Shown here: positions 1 through 5,784 of the stretch, piece by piece
Layout of the letters: each line of letters begins with the position of its first letter
Numbering within the stretch: the first letter of the stretch is position 1
Assembly (NCBI GenBank): GCA_027592485.1
Contig: JAQCKL010000315.1
Span: 1 to 5,833, forward strand
Reading direction: 5' to 3'
Source: Cyanobacteriota bacterium
GTDB taxonomy: Bacteria > Cyanobacteriota > Cyanobacteriia > Phormidesmidales > Phormidesmidaceae
DNA length: 5,833 nucleotides
Program-made: the position numbers and the translations under genes
Notes under the pieces: generated by a model
What the model saw: the letters and a program-made list of their open reading frames with translations, nothing else
What the model was told of the DNA's origin: nothing
Database searches by the model: none

Positions 1-491
1 TTTCCCTCTCCTCTGACCTGTTCAACTCGGGTCTACGGCCTGCCATTAACGCCGGTATTTCCGTATCACGGGTTGGGGGCGCAGCCCAGATTAAAGCCAT
101 GAAGAAAGTGGCCGGTACGCTGAAGTTGGACTTGGCTCAGTTTGATGAACTCCAGGCTTTTGCCCAGTTTGCCTCTGATTTGGACCAATCGACCCAAGAC
201 CAGCTATCCCGTGGACAGCGGTTACGGGAGCTGCTGAAGCAGGCCCAGTATTCACCCCTGCCGGTTGAAGACCAGGTGGCGATCATCTTTGCGGGCACCA
301 AGGGCTACATGGATGATGTGCCGGTCGAAAAGATTGTGGATTATGCCAAGGCTCTGCGGGACTACCTCAGTACCAACAAGCCTAAGTATGCCGAGATCAT
401 CAAGACTGAGAAAAAGCTCACCGATGAGGTGATTGAAATCCTGAAGGCCGGCATTCAGGAGTCGAAGCAGGCGTTCATGGCGGCTGCATAG
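1..491 (+). CDS. atpA: ATP synthase F1 subunit alpha, C-terminal part (partial at left edge)
   Basis: This is the 3' end of the alpha subunit gene of the F1F0 ATP synthase, the peripheral part of the membrane complex that makes ATP from the proton gradient. The reading frame is already open at base 3 and runs to TAG at 489–491, so 162 residues are visible of a protein usually about 500 long. The first residues read LSSDLFNSGLRPAIN, followed by SVSRVGGAAQ, a hallmark of alpha subunits. The arginine of that motif (codon 69–71) corresponds to the catalytic arginine that alpha contributes to the ATP site on beta. The rest is the helical C-terminal domain (RGQRLRELLKQ, SPLPVEDQVAIIFAG, SEKKLTDE-like end), ending in AAA. 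The first ATG in view (base 99) is internal, not the start. atpG follows 69 bases downstream on the same strand, the usual order in cyanobacteria. The assignment is secure. Confidence 0.97.
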   Translation, partial: SLSSDLFNSGLRPAINAGISVSRVGGAAQIKAMKKVAGTLKLDLAQFDELQAFAQFASDLDQSTQDQLSRGQRLRELLKQAQYSPLPVEDQVAIIFAGTKGYMDDVPVEKIVDYAKALRDYLSTNKPKYAEIIKTEKKLTDEVIEILKAGIQESKQAFMAAA

Positions 492-560
492 TACCGATGT
501 AATTTACGGTGGGGAGCGAAGTGCTTCCTGCCGTGCTGCCAGTAAGGCGAGAGAGAGATA

Positions 561-1511
561 ATGGCTAACCTGAAAGCGATCCGTGATCGCATTAAGTCGG
601 TTAAAAACACACGGAAAATTACAGAGGCGATGCGATTGGTGGCCGCCGCCAAGGTGCGTCGTGCCCAAGAGCAGGTGATTGCGACTCGGCCCTTTGCCGA
701 TCGCTTAGCCCAAGTTCTCCATGGATTGCAGACCCGTCTTCGGTTTGAGGATGTCGATTTGCCGCTCTTGCAAAAGCGGGAAGTCAAGCGTGTGGGTCTG
801 CTGGTGGTTTCCGGAGATCGCGGTCTTTGTGGTGGCTACAACACAAACGTTATTCGCCGAGCCGAGAATCGGGCCAAAGAGCTCAAGGCTTCCGGCATTG
901 ATTACACCTATGTCTTGGTGGGTCGTAAGGCGTCGCAATACTTCAAGCGCCGCAATCAGCCTATTAGCGAGTCCTTCATGGGCCTAGAGCAAATTCCCAC
1001 GGCTGATGAATCGTCTCGGATCTCCGACCAGCTACTGACCTTGTTCTTGTCTGGGAAGGTGGATCGGGTAGAGGTGGTTTATACCAAGTTTGTGTCCTTG
1101 GTCAGCTCTCGCCCCGTAGTCCAAACCCTTCTGCCCTTGGATCCCCAAGGGCTTGAGACTCAGGATGATGAAATCTTCCGCCTGATTATCCGAGGGGGTC
1201 AGTTTGCGGTTGAGCGGGAAAAGGTGGCGCGCGGGGATAAAACCTTGCCCCAGGACATGATCTTTGAGCAAGACCCCGTTCAAATCCTGGATGCCCTATT
1301 GCCCCTATATTTGAATAACCAAGTTCTACGGGCGTTGCAAGAATCAGCAGCAAGTGAACTGGCGGCTCGAATGACGGCTATGAATAATGCCAGCGATAAC
1401 GCAAATCAACTGGTGAAGAGTCTGACTCTGGATTACAACAAGGCCCGTCAGGCGGCGATTACCCAGGAGATCCTTGAGGTTGTCGGTGGTGCCGAAGCCT
1501 TGAGTGGCTAA
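561..1511 (+). CDS. atpG: ATP synthase F1 subunit gamma
   Basis: This is the gamma subunit, the rotating central stalk of F1 that couples proton flow to catalysis (called atpC in older cyanobacterial naming). It has 316 residues and looks complete. The N-terminus MANLKAIRDRIKSVKNTRKI and the C-terminal NKARQAAITQEILEVVGGAE are the paired helices that form the coiled-coil shaft, and GDRGLCGGYN (residues 85–94) is the conserved Rossmann-like core motif. Residues of about 197–236 form the extra segment found in phototroph gamma subunits and absent from most heterotrophic bacteria. The short cysteine-bearing piece that gives chloroplast gamma its thiol control is missing: the only cysteine is Cys90. 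The start at 561 fits the family N-terminus and has a purine-rich ribosome site (AAGG at 544–547, then GAGAGAGAGA). It appears to be the last gene of its operon, since a strong hairpin follows 30 bases after the stop. Confidence 0.97.
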   Translation: MANLKAIRDRIKSVKNTRKITEAMRLVAAAKVRRAQEQVIATRPFADRLAQVLHGLQTRLRFEDVDLPLLQKREVKRVGLLVVSGDRGLCGGYNTNVIRRAENRAKELKASGIDYTYVLVGRKASQYFKRRNQPISESFMGLEQIPTADESSRISDQLLTLFLSGKVDRVEVVYTKFVSLVSSRPVVQTLLPLDPQGLETQDDEIFRLIIRGGQFAVEREKVARGDKTLPQDMIFEQDPVQILDALLPLYLNNQVLRALQESAASELAARMTAMNNASDNANQLVKSLTLDYNKARQAAITQEILEVVGGAEALSG

Positions 1512-1541
1512 AGCCTAAGGGTTCGAGTCATTCCAACCCAT

Positions 1542-1573
1542 TAAACCCTGCGGTCTTAGGACTGCAGGGTTTA
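1542..1573. terminator. Strong hairpin terminator shared by convergent atpG and rsmI
   Basis: Bases 1542–1555 pair with 1560–1573 to give a 14-bp stem with one G·T pair (1552/1563) and a TTAG loop. The outer part (TAAACCCTGC against GCAGGGTTTA) is perfect. On the plus strand the stem runs into TTTATTTATGG, a fair U-rich tail for a Rho-independent terminator of the atp operon. On the minus strand the hairpin begins one base after the rsmI stop codon, but its tail is less T-rich. The position between two converging genes makes a two-way terminator likely; efficiency in the rsmI direction is less certain. Confidence 0.87.
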
Positions 1574-1574
1574 T

Positions 1575-2480
1575 TTATGGTGATTCGTCACCTTCATCTT
1601 CAGGCAGGGCCAGCTCTGGTAAGGCCAACTCTGGTAAGGTCAGTGCCAGTTGGTAGAGGTCACGCCGGGGTTGCTGGGTTGCTTGGGCCAATTGCCGACT
1701 GGCTTGGGACCGAGATAGACCTGATTCCACCAATGCCTGCAGTCGCTCCTTGAGGTCTGCCTCGGATGGCGGTGGTCCTGCCTGGGGTGGGGCTGATCCG
1801 GCGATGACCAGGGTAAATTCTCCCCTAGGGGCTTTGTTTTGATAGTGGGTAATGGCCTCTGCGAGGCTGCCCCGCCAAATTTCTTCGTATTGTTTGGTGA
1901 GTTCGCGGGCGATCGCCACCCGGCGCTCCGGCTCCAAAGCTGTGATCAAATCCTGCAGGGTTGCCAACAAGCGATGGGGAGACTCGTAAATCACCATGGT
2001 GCGCAGTTCTTGGGCCATGGCATTGAGCATGGTTTTGCGGAGACGACCTTTGGCAGGTAAGAAGCCATCAAAGGTAAAGGGTTGTGGGGATAGCCCTGAG
2101 GCACAGAGGGCAGTAATGGCAGCGGTGGCCCCTGGGATCGGAACCACTAAAAAGCCACTTTCTGCACAGGCTTCCACCAGCTCAAACCCTGGGTCGGAGA
2201 TACCCGGCATCCCGGCATCGCTGACTAAGGCCAGGGTTTTGCCCGCTTCTAAATGGGTCAATAAGGTCGGCAACCGCTTTCGCCAGTTGTGGGTGTGGTA
2301 GCTGGTTTGGGGGGTGGAAATCGCAAAATGCTGCAGGAGGCGACCGGTATGGCGGGTGTCTTCTGCGGCGATCAGGTCAACGGCCTTTAAGGTTTCGACC
2401 GCCCGGAAGGTCATATCCCCTAAATTCCCAATGGGCGTGCCGACAATGTAAAGGGTTCCAGAGGGGAGAGGGGCTGTCAA
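1575..2480 (-). CDS. rsmI: 16S rRNA (cytidine(1402)-2'-O)-methyltransferase RsmI
   Basis: RsmI uses S-adenosylmethionine to 2'-O-methylate cytidine 1402 of 16S rRNA in the ribosomal P site, working with RsmH. Family motifs are plain. Numbered from the TTG start they are: GTLYIVGTPIGNLGDMT (8–24), AAEDTRHTGRLL (38–49), SDAGMPGISDPG (87–98), PIPGATAAITAL (114–125), FTFDGFLPAKG (135–145), YESPHR (165–170), then RELTKQYEEIWRG and RGEFTLVIAG. The fold is that of tetrapyrrole methylases. The frame stays open to an ATG at 2684, inside the divergent kinase gene, but nothing before GTLYIVG resembles the family. I chose TTG at 2480 (301 residues; AGGA lies about 11 bases upstream), the only common start codon in frame between the kinase start at 2554 and the conserved domain. 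An ATG at 2600 would give 341 residues and overlap the neighbour. The C-terminus ends in a pentapeptide repeat (LTLPE, LALPE, LALPE) and an acidic tail. Function is secure; the start is uncertain. Confidence 0.93.
   Translation of the reverse strand: MTAPLPSGTLYIVGTPIGNLGDMTFRAVETLKAVDLIAAEDTRHTGRLLQHFAISTPQTSYHTHNWRKRLPTLLTHLEAGKTLALVSDAGMPGISDPGFELVEACAESGFLVVPIPGATAAITALCASGLSPQPFTFDGFLPAKGRLRKTMLNAMAQELRTMVIYESPHRLLATLQDLITALEPERRVAIARELTKQYEEIWRGSLAEAITHYQNKAPRGEFTLVIAGSAPPQAGPPPSEADLKERLQALVESGLSRSQASRQLAQATQQPRRDLYQLALTLPELALPELALPEDEGDESP
1608..1647. repeat. Short 15-bp tandem repeat inside the 3' end of rsmI
   Basis: GGCCAGCTCTGGTAA (1608–1622) is followed directly by GGCCAACTCTGGTAA (1623–1637), with one difference. 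A decayed third copy begins GGTCAGTG at 1638. The unit length is a multiple of three, so the frame is kept. On the minus strand it encodes the repeated pentapeptide L-A/T-L-P-E near the end of RsmI. It looks like replication slippage in a poorly constrained tail. Confidence 0.8.
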
Positions 2481-2553
2481 CGTAGATTGGGTCCTGTCTA
2501 AAGGTGGCCTGTGCCTCAGGATAAACTGAGACGCGGCAATTGGAGAGAGGCTG
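2481..2553. promoter_or_regulatory. Divergent intergenic region between rsmI and the sugar kinase
   Basis: These 73 bases lie between the preferred rsmI start (minus strand) and the kinase start (plus strand), so promoters for both directions should lie here or within the gene ends. On the plus strand TAAACT at 2522–2527 is a weak -10 candidate, without a convincing -35. It sits in a small inverted repeat, CTCAG (2515–2519) and CTGAG (2526–2530). GGAGAGAGG at 2542–2550 is the kinase ribosome-binding site. The region's role follows from the gene layout; the hexamer call is weak. Confidence 0.4.
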
Positions 2554-3429
2554 ATGGCCAAGCAGGGGCTGTTTTTGGGGTTGGTTACGGTGAATGTCAT
2601 GTACCAAACCCCCATACCCCTGGGGAGCAACGAAAAACGGCAGGCGGATGGGATGTGCTTGGCGGCAGGGGGACCGGCGACCAATGCCGCGATCGCGTTT
2701 CAAGGATTGGGCAGCCAGTCCCGGTTATTAGGCGCAATCGGCTGTCATCCCCTGAGTAGCGTCATCCGTGATGATTTAACTCACCATGGGGTGACCTGGA
2801 GCGATTTAACCCCGCATGAACCCTTGCCACCGCCCATGTCCTCAATTATTACCAGTACCACTACCGGCGATCGGGCCGTGATTACTCGCAATGCCATGGG
2901 TCGCCGGTCGCCAGGCATGGACATTTTGGCGGGTACTTTACAGGGCGTATCCATCCTGATGGTGGATGGCCATCAGATGCAGCTCAGCGCCGAGGCAGCC
3001 CGTCAAGTGCAGCAGTGCCAGAGGCCAGTGGTGGTGGATGCCGGGAGCTGGAAACCGCATTTTGACCGGGTTCTTCGCCAGGCTACGGTCGTGATTGCGT
3101 CCCAGCAGTTTCGCCCCCCTGGTTGTGACACCGTAGAGGCTGCGATCGCCTACCTGATTGCCTTGGGTATTCCCCAGGTAGCGGTTACCCGAGGGCCAGA
3201 GCCGATTTTATATCACACCCCCCATGGGGCTGGCACCGTTCCGGTTCCGCCAGTCCAGGCGCGGGACACCCTAGGGGCGGGGGATATTTTCCATGGGGCT
3301 TTCTGCCATTACTATCCAGAGCATGATTTTCAGACGGCCTTGGCCAAGGCCGCGATGATTGCAGCCACAGCCTGTGAATCGATCTGGACCAGGGCCTGGC
3401 TATCCGCCCTTCGTTACAGGGCAAAATGA
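2554..3429 (+). CDS. PfkB-family carbohydrate kinase, substrate unknown
   Basis: This encodes a complete cytosolic kinase of the PfkB/ribokinase family (291 residues), which transfers phosphate from ATP to a sugar or nucleoside hydroxyl. The first family signature is AAGGPATNAAIAFQGLG (residues 37–53), with the Gly-Gly and Asn used in substrate binding. The second is DTLGAGDIFHGAF (238–250), in which GAGD (241–244) forms the anion hole and Asp244 is the catalytic base. VDGHQMQ (137–143), VVDAGSWKPHF (160–170) and VTRG (211–214) also fit. The start at 2554 is supported by a good ribosome site and a family-like beginning, GLFLGLVTVNVMYQ. The N-terminal lid is short, as in ketohexokinase-like members, but the true substrate cannot be read from sequence. 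The C-terminus reads CESIWTRAW; from memory, relatives usually carry a small residue where Trp278 stands. The bisphosphate nucleotidase starts 44 bases downstream on the same strand, so the two are probably co-transcribed. Confidence 0.9.
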   Translation: MAKQGLFLGLVTVNVMYQTPIPLGSNEKRQADGMCLAAGGPATNAAIAFQGLGSQSRLLGAIGCHPLSSVIRDDLTHHGVTWSDLTPHEPLPPPMSSIITSTTTGDRAVITRNAMGRRSPGMDILAGTLQGVSILMVDGHQMQLSAEAARQVQQCQRPVVVDAGSWKPHFDRVLRQATVVIASQQFRPPGCDTVEAAIAYLIALGIPQVAVTRGPEPILYHTPHGAGTVPVPPVQARDTLGAGDIFHGAFCHYYPEHDFQTALAKAAMIAATACESIWTRAWLSALRYRAK

Positions 3430-3473
3430 CCGGGTAGACTAGGTCTGGACTTTTCGCAGGATTAGAGGACGCC

Positions 3474-4430
3474 ATGGCTTACGAACAGGAATTAGCGATC
3501 GCCCAGGAGGCTGTGATGATTGCGGCCAAGCTGTGTGAGGCCGTGCGGCGAGATATGGTTCCCGAAGCTATGGAGAAGTCTGATATGAGCCCGGTGACCG
3601 TTGCCGATTATGGGGCTCAGGCGATTATCTGTCGGGCCTTAGCTGCGGCGTTCCCCAATGATCCGGTGGTGGGGGAAGAGGACTCTGCTGATTTGCAAAA
3701 GCCGGAAATGGCAGCGCAACTTCAGCAAGTCACGGACTTTGTGAAAGCCCAAATTGCAGAGGCGACCTCCGGGCAGATTACGGAGTGGATCGACCATGGT
3801 AATGGTGAGGTGGCCCGACGGTTTTGGACCCTCGACCCGATTGATGGCACCAAGGGCTTTTTGCGCGGGGACCAATATGCGATCGCCCTCGCCCTCATCG
3901 AAGATGGCGACCTGAAGGTGGGGGTTTTGGGTTGCCCTGCCCTGGCCTTTGGCGATGGTGAACCAGGACTCTTGTTCAGCGCCATTCGTGGCCAAGGCAC
4001 AACCATGCAGGCTCTCGCCGGGGGAGAGGCCCAGTCAGTGAAAGTGGTGCAGCCCGGTGATACGGAGCGGCTCCGGTTTGTGGAAAGTGTTGAGGCCAGC
4101 CACGGCGACCAGGATCGGCAAAATGCAGTGGCCCAGGCGGCGGGCATTACCCAACCGTCTGCTCGCATGGATAGCCAAGCCAAGTATGGGGCTTTAGCCG
4201 CAGGGGAAGCCGCCCTCTACCTGCGGTTACCCTCTCCCAAATACCCCAACTATCGGGAGAAGATTTGGGACCATGCCGCTGGGGCGATCGTGGTAGAAGA
4301 GGCCGGGGGCCGGGTCACCGATATGCACGGCAAACCCCTCGACTTTTTCTCTGCGGCAAAAATGATGGATAACCGAGGGGTGGTGGTCAGTAATGGGCCA
4401 ATCCACGACGCGGTTTTGTCGGCCCTTTAA
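3474..4430 (+). CDS. 3'(2'),5'-bisphosphate nucleotidase (HAL2/SAL1-like, inositol monophosphatase superfamily)
   Basis: This is a Mg2+-dependent, Li+-sensitive type phosphatase (318 residues) that most likely removes the 3'-phosphate from 3'-phosphoadenosine 5'-phosphate (PAP), giving AMP, and may also act on PAPS. PAP is the by-product of sulfotransferase and PAPS reductase reactions, so the enzyme protects sulfur assimilation and RNA turnover. Metal-binding motifs are complete: SPVTVADYGAQ (39–49, Asp45), VVGEED (65–70, Glu68), DPIDGTKGF (121–129, Asp121, Asp124) and WDHAAGAIVVEEAGG (265–279, Asp266). The SPVTVADY form, the long insert between the first two metal sites and the overall length fit HAL2/SAL1 rather than short inositol monophosphatases or E. 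coli CysQ. ATG 3474 is preceded by AGAGGA (3464–3469). It is probably the second gene of an operon with the sugar kinase, and a long palindrome follows its stop. Exact substrate preference (PAP, PAPS, inositol polyphosphate) is inferred. Confidence 0.9.
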   Translation: MAYEQELAIAQEAVMIAAKLCEAVRRDMVPEAMEKSDMSPVTVADYGAQAIICRALAAAFPNDPVVGEEDSADLQKPEMAAQLQQVTDFVKAQIAEATSGQITEWIDHGNGEVARRFWTLDPIDGTKGFLRGDQYAIALALIEDGDLKVGVLGCPALAFGDGEPGLLFSAIRGQGTTMQALAGGEAQSVKVVQPGDTERLRFVESVEASHGDQDRQNAVAQAAGITQPSARMDSQAKYGALAAGEAALYLRLPSPKYPNYREKIWDHAAGAIVVEEAGGRVTDMHGKPLDFFSAAKMMDNRGVVVSNGPIHDAVLSAL

Positions 4431-4439
4431 GCACTAAGG

Positions 4440-4486
4440 TCATAAGTCACGCTGGGAGGTGCATGCATCTCCCAGCGTGACTATGA
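4440..4486. terminator. Long near-perfect palindrome after the nucleotidase gene (terminator or operator)
   Basis: Bases 4446–4462 pair with 4465–4481 in a 17-bp stem with only one G·T pair (4459/4468) and a two-base centre. Allowing a single bulged A (4445), pairing continues for five more base pairs, 4440–4444 with 4482–4486. It starts nine bases after the nucleotidase stop, so a transcription end is the simplest reading. There is no T-run after it on the plus strand (ATGCTGGAGC follows), so it is not a classic Rho-independent terminator. Its right arm overlaps TATGAT, a possible -10 for the next gene, so it could also be a regulator's binding site. Confidence 0.6.
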
Positions 4487-4487
4487 T
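4482..4487 (+). promoter_or_regulatory. Candidate -10 element for the acetyltransferase gene
   Basis: TATGAT matches five of six bases of the TATAAT consensus and ends 29 bases before the ATG at 4517, leaving room for a short leader with the ribosome site GGAAGGG (4502–4508). No good -35 hexamer sits 16–18 bases upstream; that stretch is the arm of the palindrome. This is a guess from sequence alone. Confidence 0.3.
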
Positions 4488-4516
4488 GCTGGAGCAGTGA
4501 TTGGAAGGGCTCTGGT

Positions 4517-5011
4517 ATGACTGTTGTGATTCGTCCCGGTTCCGAGGCCGATTTGCCTGAGATTTTGGCGATTTATAACCACGCGATCGCTCACACTACA
4601 GCAGTTTATGACTACGAACCCCATACCCTGGCGATGCGGGAAGCTTGGTATGAAGCTAAGGTTGCGGATCAATTACCGGTGCTAGTCGCCACCCGAGACG
4701 ATCAGGTGGTGGGGTTCGCCGCACTGAGCTGGTTTCGAGCTTGGGCAGCCTATCGCTACACGGTCGAAAATTCGCTCTATGTGGCCCCTGATCGCCAGGG
4801 GCAGGGCATTGGTCGGCAATTGCTCAGGGCCTCGATTGAGGCAGCCCGCGATCGCGAGTTCCACACCATCGTGTCGGGGATTGATGCTGATAATGCAGCC
4901 AGCCTGCACCTTCATCGTCAGTTCGGCTTCGAGCAAGTAGGTCATATGCAGCAGGTGGGCTACAAGTTCGATCGCTGGCTCGACCTCACCTTTATGCAAT
5001 TAATTTTGTAG
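4517..5011 (+). CDS. GNAT N-acetyltransferase, phosphinothricin/methionine-sulfone acetyltransferase type
   Basis: This encodes a complete 164-residue cytosolic acetyltransferase that moves acetyl from acetyl-CoA to the amino group of a small amino-acid-like substrate. The N-terminus IRPGSEADLPEILAIYNHAI and the piece TTAVYDYEP are typical of the Pat/YncA (MnaT) group. VENSLYVAP (83–91) contains Glu84, which aligns with the proposed catalytic glutamate of that group. RQGQGIGRQLL (93–103) is the acetyl-CoA pyrophosphate loop (Q/R-x-x-G-x-G/A). SLHLHRQFGF (129–138) and VGYKFDRWLDLTFMQL (147–162) are the conserved C-terminal block. Known relatives acetylate L-phosphinothricin, methionine sulfoximine or methionine sulfone; chromosomal members are usually general protectors against such analogues rather than true resistance genes. 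GGAAGGG at 4502–4508 is a good ribosome site. It follows the nucleotidase by 86 bases with a palindrome between, so it may be its own transcript. Family is secure, substrate inferred. Confidence 0.9.
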   Translation: MTVVIRPGSEADLPEILAIYNHAIAHTTAVYDYEPHTLAMREAWYEAKVADQLPVLVATRDDQVVGFAALSWFRAWAAYRYTVENSLYVAPDRQGQGIGRQLLRASIEAARDREFHTIVSGIDADNAASLHLHRQFGFEQVGHMQQVGYKFDRWLDLTFMQLIL

Positions 5012-5130
5012 GGCTTTTAAACTAAAGGGATAAATCCGTCGATCTCTTTGAAGCTTCTTGTCAAGTGCTGAAAGCTGAGATTGCCGAAACGGTGATGAAT
5101 CTTTGATTCGGATTGAGTTTTGAGGAGTAG

Positions 5131-5784
5131 ATGAGAACTTCATCAGAAAATCGTCCTCTATTCAAGCAGGTCTATATCAATCGAGACCCAACCGATATGG
5201 GTAAAGGATGGGGCTGGTTAGATATAGAGCTGGAAGCAGCTCAAGTCTATGGAGTTCCTGATACAGCACCCCCATCTCCTAGACAGGCCAGCAATGGACG
5301 AAATATCAATCTGCCCTCTCGTGGACGAGCAGGGGCTAAGAAATTTACGCTGCGATTAGGTGAGGAACAGGTTCCTATCAAAGCCCAAAAAGTTTTGACC
5401 GTCAAAGCTGTATGTGCGTGGGTTAAGTCCTGGGCCCCTCCAGATACCCAGATCATTTCTCCTGGTGGTTATGCATACACGGTTGAGGGTGAAACTTCTA
5501 GCAGTGGGAAGGCCCACTATGTTTATTTCATCTTCAATGCCGATAGCGACGCCATCAAAATTGGCAGAGCTAAAGATGTGGAAAAGCGTCTTAGATCTTT
5601 GCAAACAGCTAGTCCAATTGAGCTCAAGTTGCTAAAGATAATTCCATTGCAAAGCGAAGCTCAAGCTAAAGGACTGGAAGGTGCTTTACATGGTAAGTTT
5701 TGGCATCTCAGAATGCAGGGCGAATGGTTCAAGGCTGAACAGTCACTGATGGTTTATATCAAAACTGGAGGGCACTTCGAATAA
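5131..5784 (+). CDS. GIY-YIG-like domain protein (T5orf172/MUG113 type) with unknown N-terminal half
   Basis: This is a complete 217-residue soluble protein. The C-terminal part, from about residue 129, reads YVYFIFNADSDAIKIGRAKD, then EKRLRSLQTASPIELKLL, LEGALHGKF and GEWF. This is the pattern of the T5orf172/MUG113 group of the GIY-YIG nuclease clan: a Y-x-Y/F-I strand, KIG in place of YIG, an Arg in KRL, a Glu in the LExxLH helix and a closing GEWF. The residues that would form a nuclease site are thus largely present, but activity is unproven. Residues 1–120 match no domain I recognise; they hold WGWLDIELEAAQVYG, a Pro/Ser-rich stretch and a basic segment. GAGGAG (5122–5127) lies just three bases before the ATG, and a stop codon directly precedes that ATG in frame. 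Codons are more A/T-rich than in the genes to the left and HIP1 is absent, suggesting acquired DNA. Related domains occur in phages and accessory regions; a role in DNA processing is inference. Confidence 0.78.
   Translation: MRTSSENRPLFKQVYINRDPTDMGKGWGWLDIELEAAQVYGVPDTAPPSPRQASNGRNINLPSRGRAGAKKFTLRLGEEQVPIKAQKVLTVKAVCAWVKSWAPPDTQIISPGGYAYTVEGETSSSGKAHYVYFIFNADSDAIKIGRAKDVEKRLRSLQTASPIELKLLKIIPLQSEAQAKGLEGALHGKFWHLRMQGEWFKAEQSLMVYIKTGGHFE

Larger units (their letters stand above)
1909..4855. repeat. Seven scattered HIP1 palindromes (GCGATCGC)
   Basis: Exact GCGATCGC octamers occur at 1909–1916, 2689–2696, 3142–3149, 3495–3502, 3879–3886, 4583–4590 and 4848–4855. One is expected by chance in about 65 kb of even-composition DNA, so seven in 3 kb is a clear excess and marks a cyanobacterial genome. 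All lie inside genes. The first six are read in frame as Ala-Ile-Ala; the last (4848) is read as part of Ala-Arg-Asp-Arg-Glu. Confidence 0.93.

Noticed and set aside
1839..2301. Plus-strand open frames lying across rsmI
   Set aside because: They are antisense to a clear RsmI coding sequence, overlap each other, and show no family motif.
3639..4183. Minus-strand open frames opposite the nucleotidase gene
   Set aside because: They are shadows of a G+C-rich gene; the plus-strand frame carries all the metal-binding motifs.
4431..4516. Riboswitch upstream of the acetyltransferase
   Set aside because: The gap is only 86 bases and is mostly one simple palindrome; no known aptamer core is visible.
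5058..5063. TTGTCA as a -35 box for the GIY-YIG-like gene
   Set aside because: It matches five of six consensus bases, but no acceptable -10 lies 16–18 bases downstream.
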